Assembly (NCBI RefSeq): GCF_007992495.1
Contig: NZ_BKAJ01000054.1
Coordinates: 1 to 64,000 of the forward strand
Reading direction: 5' to 3'
From: Reyranella soli
GTDB lineage: Bacteria; Pseudomonadota; Alphaproteobacteria; Reyranellales; Reyranellaceae
Length of the DNA: 64,000 nt
Part shown: one piece after another, positions 25,873 through 34,604 of the stretch
Layout of the letters: every line of letters starts with the position of its first letter
Numbering within the stretch: the first letter of the stretch is position 1
Translations under genes and position numbers: made by a program
Notes under the pieces: model-generated
The model's input: only the letters and a program-made list of their open reading frames with translations
Database searches by the model: none
Told to the model about the DNA's origin: nothing

Positions 25873-26940
25873 TCAATCGAAGAACAGGTCGTTCGCGACC
25901 GGCTTGAAATGCGCCTCGACCATCTCGCGGGTCACGCCCTCGATGGTCGGCGGGTTCCATCTCGGCTTCTGGTCCTTGTCGATCAAGAGCGCACGCACGC
26001 CCTCGAAGAAATCGTGATCGGGCCGCATGGCCGCCTGAGACATGCGGTACTCGATGGTCATCGTGTCCTCGAACGAGCGGTTGGCGCAGCGCTTGAGCTG
26101 CTCCAGCGTGATCGCCATCGACAATGGCGACAGCTTCAGCAGTGCGGCAAGCTGCTTCTGCGCCCACTCGCCCGGCTGCTTCTTCAGCTTGGCCACGATC
26201 TCGGCGACGGAGTCCGCCGAGAAGCAGCGGTCGATGTCGGGCATCAAGGCCGGCAGCGTCGGCATTCCGGCATCCGCCGAAAAGCGGGCGATCACGGCAT
26301 CGACCTTGCGGTTGGCGTCGGGACCCGAAAGATCGGCCGCGCCGAGGGCTGCCTGCAGCTCGCCGATCTTCGCACTCGGCACATGGGCATCGACGATGCC
26401 GGCCCACAGCGCATCCGCCGCCTTCAGGCGATGGCTGGTCAGCGCCAGGAAGGTGCCCAGCGCGCCCTGCAGGCGGGTCAGGAAATAGCCGCCGCCGACA
26501 TCGGGGAAGAGGCCGATAGTGGTCTCCGGCATGGCGAACAGAAACTTCTCGCTCGCCACCGAGTGCGAGCCGTGCGCCGACAGGCCGACGCCGCCGCCCA
26601 TGTCGATGCCGTCGATCAGCGAGATCCACGGCTTGGCGTAGCGGTAGATGCGGCGGTTGACGATGTACTCGTCGTAGAAGAAGTCGCGGCGCAGCGTGCC
26701 CGCGGGATTGTCCTTCATCTCGCGATAAAGGCCGGTGACGTCGCCGCCGGCACAGAAGGCGCGGTCGCCGGCGCCGCGCAGGATCACGGCCTTGACCGCA
26801 GGGTCCTTCTCCCACTGCGGGATCACCTTCTCCATCTCCAGGATCATGCCGTGCGTCAGCGCATTCAGCGCCTTGGGCCGATTGAGCGTGATCACGCCCA
26901 GGCCGTCTTTGATTTCAAACAGGATTTCAGACTCGGACAT
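25873..26940 (-). CDS. 3-hydroxyisobutyryl-CoA hydrolase (crotonase family)
   Basis: A 355-aa crotonase-fold thioesterase releasing 3-hydroxyisobutyrate from its CoA ester. Motifs: RAFCAGGDVTGLY (oxyanion hole), GIDMGGGVGLSAHGSH, and MPETTIGLFPDVGGGYF with the catalytic glutamate/aspartate typical of HIBCH and absent from plain enoyl-CoA hydratases. The length also fits HIBCH (about 350 aa). The product is the substrate of the next gene, mmsB. A repeat of about 160 bp separates it from the dehydrogenase gene upstream. Confidence 0.93.
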   Translation of the reverse strand: MSESEILFEIKDGLGVITLNRPKALNALTHGMILEMEKVIPQWEKDPAVKAVILRGAGDRAFCAGGDVTGLYREMKDNPAGTLRRDFFYDEYIVNRRIYRYAKPWISLIDGIDMGGGVGLSAHGSHSVASEKFLFAMPETTIGLFPDVGGGYFLTRLQGALGTFLALTSHRLKAADALWAGIVDAHVPSAKIGELQAALGAADLSGPDANRKVDAVIARFSADAGMPTLPALMPDIDRCFSADSVAEIVAKLKKQPGEWAQKQLAALLKLSPLSMAITLEQLKRCANRSFEDTMTIEYRMSQAAMRPDHDFFEGVRALLIDKDQKPRWNPPTIEGVTREMVEAHFKPVANDLFFD

Positions 26941-26961
26941 TCCAACTCCAAAAACGTGTCA

Positions 26962-27124
26962 CTTTCCTTTCCTCCCCCGTCATACGGGGGAGGATACAGG
27001 AGGGGGCAGGCCACGCGCAGGATGATGGTCAGTTTCAGATCATGATCTCTAGCCTGGAGAGATCGTCCCTGCGGCTTTACCCCTCCTGTATCCTCCCCCG
27101 TATGACGGGGGAGGAATAAGAAGG
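26962..27124. repeat. Long inverted repeat with hairpin arms between the dehydrogenase and hydrolase genes
   Basis: Two arms (about 26969-27006 and 27079-27118) are near-perfect reverse complements, and each arm is itself a palindrome, CCTCCCCCGTCATACGGGGG and its partner. The 72-base middle has no clear structure. This REP-doublet-like element lies inside a presumed operon, so it could trim or stabilise the transcript and set different levels for the two genes. Confidence 0.88.
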
Positions 27125-27135
27125 TCAATCTTCGC

Positions 27136-28275
27136 CTACCCCATCAACAGCCTGCGCGAAATGATCACGCGCATGATCTCGTTGGTGCCTTCCAGGATCT
27201 GGTGCACGCGCAGGTCGCGCAGATAGCGCTCGATAGGAAAGTCCTTCAAGTAGCCGTAGCCGCCATGCAGTTGCAGCGCGTCGTTGACGACCCGGAAGCC
27301 CACGTCGGTGGCAAAGCGCTTGCCCATGGCGGCAGCCTGCGTCGCCTCGGGCGACTTGGCGTCGAGCAGCGAGGCCGCGCGCCAGATCAGCAGGCGCGCC
27401 GCATCGAGCTCGGTCGCCATGTCGGCGAGCTTGAACTGCGTCGCCTGGAAGTCGGCGATCGGCTTGCCGAACTGCTTGCGCTCGACGACATAGCGCGACG
27501 CCGTCTCCAGGCAGGCGCGCGCGCCGCCCAGCGAACAGGCGCCGATATTGATGCGCCCGCCGTCGAGCCCCGCCATGGCGATCTTGAAGCCGTGACCTTC
27601 CGGGCCGAGGCGGTTGGCGACGGGCACCTTGCAGTTCTCGAAGATCACCGCGGCGGTCGGCTGGCTGTTCCAGCCGAGCTTCTGCTCCTGCTTGCCGAAC
27701 GACAGGCCGGGCGTGCCAGCCTCGACAACAAGCGTCGAGATGCCGCCAGCCCCTTTCCCGCCGGTGCGCAGCATGACGACGTAGATGTCGCTGCGCCCGC
27801 CGCCCGAGATGAAGGCTTTCGTGCCGTTCACGATGTAGTGGTCACCCGACAACTCGGCGCGCGTCGACAGCCCCGCGGCGTCCGAGCCGGCGCCGGGCTC
27901 GGTCAGGCAGTAGCTGGCAAAATGCTCCATCGAGCAGAGTTTCGGCAGGAAGCGCCTGCGCTGCTCGTCGTCGCCGAAGCCGTCGATCATCCAGGCGGCC
28001 ATGTTGTGGATCGAGATGTACGCCGCCGTGCTGGGACAGGCGGCAGCCAGTTCCTCCATAATCAGGGCCGCGTCGAGCCGCGACAACCCACTGCCGCCGA
28101 CATCGTCCTTCACATAGATGCCGCCGAAGCCGAGTGCCGCGGCCTCGCGCAGCACCTCTTCGGGAAAGATCTTCTCGGCGTCCCAGCGCGCCGCCTCGGG
28201 CAGCATGCGGTCGGTCGCGAATTGCCGGGCCGTATCGCGGAAGGCCTGCTGGTCTTCGGAAAGGGTGAAATCCAT
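27136..28275 (-). CDS. Isobutyryl-CoA dehydrogenase (acyl-CoA dehydrogenase family)
   Basis: A 379-aa flavoenzyme. FAD/substrate motif [19 protein letters not shown], the ACAD C-terminal signature [21 protein letters not shown], and the [15 protein letters not shown] element are all present. With 3-hydroxyisobutyryl-CoA hydrolase and 3-hydroxyisobutyrate dehydrogenase directly downstream, oxidation of isobutyryl-CoA to methacrylyl-CoA is the most likely step; short-chain specificity cannot be read directly. It is the first gene of the minus-strand run and diverges from the gene at 28334. Confidence 0.88.
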   Translation of the reverse strand: MDFTLSEDQQAFRDTARQFATDRMLPEAARWDAEKIFPEEVLREAAALGFGGIYVKDDVGGSGLSRLDAALIMEELAAACPSTAAYISIHNMAAWMIDGFGDDEQRRRFLPKLCSMEHFASYCLTEPGAGSDAAGLSTRAELSGDHYIVNGTKAFISGGGRSDIYVVMLRTGGKGAGGISTLVVEAGTPGLSFGKQEQKLGWNSQPTAAVIFENCKVPVANRLGPEGHGFKIAMAGLDGGRINIGACSLGGARACLETASRYVVERKQFGKPIADFQATQFKLADMATELDAARLLIWRAASLLDAKSPEATQAAAMGKRFATDVGFRVVNDALQLHGGYGYLKDFPIERYLRDLRVHQILEGTNEIMRVIISRRLLMG

Positions 28276-28333
28276 GCGCGGCGGATCATATCGGGGGGTC
28301 CTGGGCAGTCAATGAAACCGCTATGCTGGGGTC

Positions 28334-28765
28334 ATGGCCTGGCGGGACATGACCGAGCGCGAACAGGCGACGCGGCCCGAGGCGCGGCTGGGCGGCGCAT
28401 TGCTCTGGGTCGTGCTCGCGGCCGGCGTTGTCTGCATCTTGGCCATCGGCGGCGCGCTTTTCGCCTTCGACCAGCTTCGCCTGGTGGGCGTCCGCTATAT
28501 GATCGCCGTCGGCTTTGCCGGCGTCTGGTCGGCCGTCTTCGTCGTCATGACCCTTCTGCGCCTGCCGGCGACGCCGCTGGTCGCGAGCGCGGGCTTCCTC
28601 ACCTGGATCGCCTGGCGTTTCGCCGTGGCACTGTGGGGCCAGGCCGGCTGGCCGTTGGCGGTCGACCTTCTGGCCGAGGCCGTTCTGGCCGCGGGTTTCT
28701 GCGGCTACATGGCCGACGGGGTGCGACCCAATGCCTATTATCGCCGTCGCCTTCCGAGGGCCTGA
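28334..28765 (+). CDS. Membrane protein, 143 aa, unknown
   Basis: The protein has four hydrophobic segments (roughly residues 22-45, 55-75, 80-100 and 105-125) and a basic tail YYRRRLPRA. I recognise no family. It ends 19 bp before hemB and may share its transcript, and its promoter region diverges from the dehydrogenase operon. Confidence 0.65.
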   Translation: MAWRDMTEREQATRPEARLGGALLWVVLAAGVVCILAIGGALFAFDQLRLVGVRYMIAVGFAGVWSAVFVVMTLLRLPATPLVASAGFLTWIAWRFAVALWGQAGWPLAVDLLAEAVLAAGFCGYMADGVRPNAYYRRRLPRA

Positions 28766-28775
28766 GCCGCTATAA

Positions 28776-30280
<1,505 letters not shown>

Positions 30281-30287
30281 TCTTGAC

Positions 30288-30345
30288 GGACCGCGGGCCT
30301 CCAGGCCCGCTCATGATCATGAGCGCGCGAGGACGCGCGCGGTCC
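30288..30345. repeat. Imperfect palindromic element between convergent genes
   Basis: Outer arms GGACCGCG and CGCGGTCC, an inner GGCCTCCAGGCC core and a perfect central GCTCATGATCATGAGC. It resembles the elements at 4001, 54884 and 61689. It lies just after the Nudix stop and before the 3' end of the opposing small gene, where a bidirectional terminator would be useful. Confidence 0.8.
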
Positions 30346-30358
30346 GGAAGAGCATAAG

Positions 30359-30490
30359 TCAGTCCCGCCTCTCCTTTTCCCGCTTGCGTCTCTCATGCTC
30401 GTCCGAGGCGCTGCGATAGGCGCGCCAGGCCAGCACAAGCGCCACCAGCGAGCAGGCCACTCCCACGATCATTGCCATCTGGTCAGCCAT
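30359..30490 (-). CDS. Small single-span membrane protein, 43 aa
   Basis: The frame starts MADQMAMIVGVACSLVALVL, one hydrophobic helix, and ends in a strongly charged tail HERRKREKERRD. The ATG lies eight bases inside the 3' end of the alpha/beta hydrolase gene, so translation is probably coupled to it. It is shorter than most annotation cut-offs, but the coupling and helix-plus-charged-tail design make a real product plausible. Function unknown. Confidence 0.5.
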   Translation of the reverse strand: MADQMAMIVGVACSLVALVLAWRAYRSASDEHERRKREKERRD

Positions 30491-31463
30491 GTTCAAAGAA
30501 CCTCGCGACAACGAGGTCGCTCCACGGCTGGCGGCTGCCGGTGCCATGGAAGCCGACATGGCCACCTTGGTCGGTCAGCACCGGCGAGAGCGACGGGTTC
30601 CCAGCCCAATCATACGCGCGATAGAGCGCCCCGGGTATCCAGGGATCGTCGAATGACGCCAGCACCAAGGTCGGAATGCCGATGCCGCCCATGAAGCGCG
30701 TCGGCCGGCAGCGCTCGTAATAGTCCTCGGCGCTGGCAAAGCCGTAGCGTGGCGCGATGAAGAAGTCGTCGTAGTCCCAAACAGTGCTCGAGCCCATGAT
30801 GGCGGCGCGCTCGGCCGCCGAAACGACGGCGCCGTCGCCCGTGGCCTCGACCTTCATCTGATCGAGGATGTAGCGGTGATAGAGGCGGTTGCGCCGCCGC
30901 ATCATGTAGCGGCAGGTGACGGCAAGGTCGATCGGCGCCGACACGCTGGCCGCGGCGAGCAGCGGTGCCGCCTTGCCTTCCTCGCCGAGATACTTCAGCA
31001 GCATGGCTCCGCCCAGCGAGTAGCCCACGGCGACCACGCCATCGGCCGTCAGTTCCTTCGGCAGGACCGTCAGCAGCGCCCGAAAGTCCTGGCTGCGGCC
31101 GGCATAATAGTGCTGGCCGCAAACTGCACGTGACGGCCCCGCGCCGCGCAGGTTGAGCCGCAGCACGCGGCTGCCCCGGTCGAGCAGCAGGCGCGCCATG
31201 CTGAGGACGTAGCGGCTGTCCTCCGCTCCGGTCAGGCCGTGGATGAGGATCGCCAGGGGCGCCCCGGGGCGCGGCGTCGCCGGCCGATCGAGGCTCGCCA
31301 GCAGCGTGTCACCGGTGCCGTCCGGCAAAGGAAACTTCAGCCGTTCGCTGGTGTGCGGCGCCAGCGCGTCGGCGCCGCGAAAGCGGTTTGCGATCGTCTG
31401 CAGATCGCTGGTCCACCAGGGAAAGCGCGGCTGGAAAGGCGGCAGTTCGGGTCTCGGGCTCAC
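30483..31463 (-). CDS. YheT-family alpha/beta hydrolase
   Basis: A 326-aa hydrolase starting at GTG (SPRPELPPF follows). The nucleophile serine lies in VGYSLGGAMLLKYLG, the acid in SFDDPWIPG and the histidine in GGHVGFHG; LRGAGPSR is the family's conserved loop. Family members are esterases of unclear substrate. It is closely similar to the neighbouring gene at 31477, sharing PRFPWW, HTSERL and LNLRG-G-SR, so the pair arose by tandem duplication. Confidence 0.87.
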   Translation of the reverse strand: MSPRPELPPFQPRFPWWTSDLQTIANRFRGADALAPHTSERLKFPLPDGTGDTLLASLDRPATPRPGAPLAILIHGLTGAEDSRYVLSMARLLLDRGSRVLRLNLRGAGPSRAVCGQHYYAGRSQDFRALLTVLPKELTADGVVAVGYSLGGAMLLKYLGEEGKAAPLLAAASVSAPIDLAVTCRYMMRRRNRLYHRYILDQMKVEATGDGAVVSAAERAAIMGSSTVWDYDDFFIAPRYGFASAEDYYERCRPTRFMGGIGIPTLVLASFDDPWIPGALYRAYDWAGNPSLSPVLTDQGGHVGFHGTGSRQPWSDLVVARFFEHG

Positions 31464-31476
31464 GCCCTAAAGTCTA

Positions 31477-32499
31477 TCAGACCCGCTCCAGGAATTTCTC
31501 CAGGACCGTGTCGCACCACGGCCGGTCGCTGTCGGTCGAATGGAAACCGAGATGCCCACCACCCTCGGCCATCACCGACAGCAGCGAGGGATTGTCGGAC
31601 CATTTGAAGTCGCGATAGTAGCCCGCGGGGATCCACGGGTCGTCGCTGGCCGCCAGCACCAGCGTGGGCACGCGGATTTCCGGCATGTAGGCGAGCGGCG
31701 TGCACAGCGAATAATAATCGTCGGCGCCGCGGAAGCCGTAGCGCGGCGAGATGAAGCGATCGTCGTATTCGCGGACGCTCCTCGCCGCCCGCACGATCTC
31801 GCGTTCCTCTTCGGTGAGCTCGCCGCCTTTGCCCAGCGTCTCCTTCTTGAGATCGGCCAGGATGTAGTTGTGATAGAGCCAGTTGCGCGGCCGCAGCATG
31901 TGCTCGCAGGTCTGCACCAGGTCGAGTGGCGCGCAGATCGTGGCGGCGGCCCGCAGCGGCGAGAACGCGCCCTCCTCACCAAGATATTTCAGCATCATCG
32001 CGCCGCCCATCGAGTAGCCGACGGCAACCACGCCCTGATCGGTCAGGTCGTCGGGCAGTTGCGCCAGCACACGGCGGAAATCGGCGGTGCGCCCGATGTG
32101 ATAGTGCTCGCGGCAATGGGGACGCGAGGCGCCGCAGCCGCGCAGGTTCAGGCGCAGCACGCGATAGCCGAGATCGAGGAGATGGCGCGCGGCGTTCAGG
32201 ACGTGGGAGCTGTTCTCGCAGCCGGTCAGGCCATGCACGAGGACGACCAGGGGACGTCCCGCTTGCGGCAGTGCGGGACGATCGAGCATGCCCACCAGGA
32301 TGTCGCCGCTGCGATCTGCCATGCAGAAGCACAGGCGTTCGCTGGTATGCGGCGACATATCCGACTGATAGGTGCCAAGCAGCACCGCGATGGTCTGCAA
32401 ATCCGCGCTCCACCACGGGAAGCGGGGTCGAAACGGCGGCAGGTCGAGGGAATCGATGGACGGGGGCACGTCGAATCCGTATTCACAATTTCTTGCCAT
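31477..32499 (-). CDS. YheT-family alpha/beta hydrolase, tandem paralogue
   Basis: About 340 aa, with the same triad layout as its neighbour: serine in VGYSMGGAMMLKYLG, acid in ASDDPWIPA, histidine in GGHLGFHS. The ATG at 32499 shares two bases with the oppositely directed ATG of the DMT transporter at 32498, so one start is probably wrong. An internal GTG at 32469 just before PPSIDSLDLPPF would match the start of the paralogue better. Confidence 0.85.
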   Translation of the reverse strand: MARNCEYGFDVPPSIDSLDLPPFRPRFPWWSADLQTIAVLLGTYQSDMSPHTSERLCFCMADRSGDILVGMLDRPALPQAGRPLVVLVHGLTGCENSSHVLNAARHLLDLGYRVLRLNLRGCGASRPHCREHYHIGRTADFRRVLAQLPDDLTDQGVVAVGYSMGGAMMLKYLGEEGAFSPLRAAATICAPLDLVQTCEHMLRPRNWLYHNYILADLKKETLGKGGELTEEEREIVRAARSVREYDDRFISPRYGFRGADDYYSLCTPLAYMPEIRVPTLVLAASDDPWIPAGYYRDFKWSDNPSLLSVMAEGGGHLGFHSTDSDRPWCDTVLEKFLERV

Positions 32500-33376
32500 G
32501 AAAACGCGCGCCACTTCCCGGAGTTCCACCGCTGCGGTCGGCATCGCCTGTGCCGTCGGCGCCGCGGCGATTTTCAGCACGGCGGGAGTGATCGTGCGTC
32601 ACATCCATCTGCCGGCATGGGATGTGTCGTTCTGGCGATCAGCCTTCCTGGTTGCCTCAATGTTGCCACTGCTTTTGCTGCAGCGCCGTGGCGTGCTGGT
32701 CGACGTGCGCAATGCAGGTCTTGCGTTGCTCGCGAGCGCCGTGTTGCTTGCCGGAAGTTTCGTGAGCTTCATCCTGGCGCTGGGGCTCGCGCCGGTCGCC
32801 AACGTGCTGCTGATGTTCGGTGCCACGCCCTTCATCACCGCGTTGCTCGCGCGCGTCTTCCTCGGGGAGCCGATCCATAGTCACACGATCCTCACCATGG
32901 GAGCGGCGGTGGTCGGTCTTGGTATCAGCGTTGCAGGCTCGGTGCAGGCCGGCGCGCTCGCCGGCATGGCGGTGGCGTTTATCGTCGTGCTGTGCATGAG
33001 CGGAAACTACGTTGTGGTGCGCCATCGCCGCGACGTCGGCATGGCGCCGGCGATCTGGCTGGCCGGCGTGATCTCGGGCCTGATCGCCCTGCCCTTCGCC
33101 GAGCCGGGCAACGTCACCTGGCAGCAGGTGCCGTGGCTGCTGGCGCTGAGCCCGGGGCAGCTCGCCGGCGGCCTGCTGCTCTACATGGCGAGCCTGAAGC
33201 GCATTCCGGCCGGACAGGCCGCCCTGCTCGGCCTGCTCGAGCTGGTGCTGGGCCCGGTCTGGGTGTGGCTGTTCGACGGCGAAAAGCCGGACGATCTGAC
33301 CCTGTTTGGCGGCGTGATCGTGATCGGCGCAGCCGCGGCCAACGTCTGGCTCGATTCAAGGCGAGCCGCACGTTAA
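32498..33376 (+). CDS. DMT-superfamily (EamA) transporter
   Basis: A 292-aa inner-membrane protein with about ten hydrophobic segments arranged as two EamA halves (IACAVGAAAIFSTAGVIVRH in the first, VVVRHRRDVGMAPAIWLAGV opening the second). Members export metabolites or amino acids. An upstream in-frame start at 32372 lies inside the opposing hydrolase gene and adds non-hydrophobic sequence, so I prefer 32498. Substrate unknown. Confidence 0.85.
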   Translation: MKTRATSRSSTAAVGIACAVGAAAIFSTAGVIVRHIHLPAWDVSFWRSAFLVASMLPLLLLQRRGVLVDVRNAGLALLASAVLLAGSFVSFILALGLAPVANVLLMFGATPFITALLARVFLGEPIHSHTILTMGAAVVGLGISVAGSVQAGALAGMAVAFIVVLCMSGNYVVVRHRRDVGMAPAIWLAGVISGLIALPFAEPGNVTWQQVPWLLALSPGQLAGGLLLYMASLKRIPAGQAALLGLLELVLGPVWVWLFDGEKPDDLTLFGGVIVIGAAAANVWLDSRRAAR

Positions 33377-33443
33377 GCCTTGCCGGACCGTGCGGTGAAA
33401 TGGCCAGCTGGATTCGCGGCGGGCCACTGGTTAAGAAACCATC

Positions 33444-34601
33444 ATGACCCAAGCTACCAAGGGCCCGTTGTCGGGCGTCGTCGTCGTCGACCTGTCGCGC
33501 ATCCTGGCCGGCCCCTACTGCACCCTGCTGATGGCCGAGATGGGCGCCCGGGTGATCAAGGTCGAGCCACCCAAGGGCGGTGACGATGCGCGGGCGTACG
33601 GCCCGTTCGTCAACGGCAAGTCGACCTACTTCGCCTCGGTCAACCGCGGCAAGGAGAGCATCGCGCTCGACCTCAAGGCCGAGGGCGACCGCAAGACCTT
33701 CGAGAAGCTGCTCGAGAAGGCCGACGTGATCGTCGAGAACTTCCGCCCCGGCACGATGGAGAAGCTGGGCTATGGCTGGGACACGCTGCACAAGAAGTAT
33801 CCCAAGCTGATCTACGCCTCGGCGTCGGGCTTCGGCCACACCGGCCCCAACTCCAAGGACCCCGCCTACGACATGGTGGTCCAGGGCATGGGCGGCATCA
33901 TGAGCATCACCGGCAACGAGGGCCAGCCGCCGGCACGTGTCGGCATGTCGATCGGCGACGTCGGCGCCGGCCTGTTCACCGCCGTCGCGGTCAACGCCGC
34001 GCTGGTGCATCGCCTCAAGACCGGTGAATCGACCAAGGTCGATATCGCCATGTTCGACTGCCAGCTCGCGCTGCTCGAGAACGCCATCATGCGCTACACG
34101 GTCGAGGGCGAGGTCCCCGGCCCGCTGGGCGCGCGCCACCCCACCATCACGCCGTTCCAGGCCTTCAAGACGTCGGACGGTGCCATCATCATCGCCGCCG
34201 GCAATGACGGGCTGTTCGTCAAGACCTGCGAGGCGCTCGGCCGTCCCGACATGGCGACCGACCCGGGCTACAAGACCAACGCGTTGCGCCAGAAGCATCA
34301 CGGCAAGCTCGAGCACGAGATCGAATCGGTGCTGAAGGGCAACACCACGGCGCATTGGCTGGCCGTTATCGGCAAGGCCGGCATACCCTGTGGCCCCATC
34401 AACAACATCAAGCAGGCGCTGGAGCATCCGCAGGTGGCGGCGCGCAACATGCTGATCGAGGCGCCCGACGGCAGCGGCGGCACGCTGAAGCTCGCCGGCA
34501 ACCCGCTGAAGATGTCGGCCTTCGAAGATCCAAAGACGCGGCGGCCCGCGCCCGACCTCGACAGCGACCGCGACGCCATTCTCTCTTTCCTTGGCGGCTA
34601 G
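33444..34601 (+). CDS. Class III CoA-transferase (CaiB/BaiF family)
   Basis: A 385-aa enzyme that moves CoA between carboxylic acids. Opening VVVVDLSRILAGPYCTLLMA, the FRPGTMEKLGYGWD element and DPAYDMVVQGMGG, with the probable catalytic aspartate, match formyl-CoA transferase and relatives. The ATG comes after a weak ribosome site. It is three bases from the penicillin-acylase gene, suggesting linked steps: amide cleavage and then CoA activation of the acid. Confidence 0.9.
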   Translation: MTQATKGPLSGVVVVDLSRILAGPYCTLLMAEMGARVIKVEPPKGGDDARAYGPFVNGKSTYFASVNRGKESIALDLKAEGDRKTFEKLLEKADVIVENFRPGTMEKLGYGWDTLHKKYPKLIYASASGFGHTGPNSKDPAYDMVVQGMGGIMSITGNEGQPPARVGMSIGDVGAGLFTAVAVNAALVHRLKTGESTKVDIAMFDCQLALLENAIMRYTVEGEVPGPLGARHPTITPFQAFKTSDGAIIIAAGNDGLFVKTCEALGRPDMATDPGYKTNALRQKHHGKLEHEIESVLKGNTTAHWLAVIGKAGIPCGPINNIKQALEHPQVAARNMLIEAPDGSGGTLKLAGNPLKMSAFEDPKTRRPAPDLDSDRDAILSFLGG

Positions 34602-34604
34602 TCA

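Noticed and set aside
24357-25907. A 516-codon plus-strand open frame across the GST and mmsB genes
   Set aside because: The minus strand encodes two well-marked families here, and the plus product has no recognisable motif.
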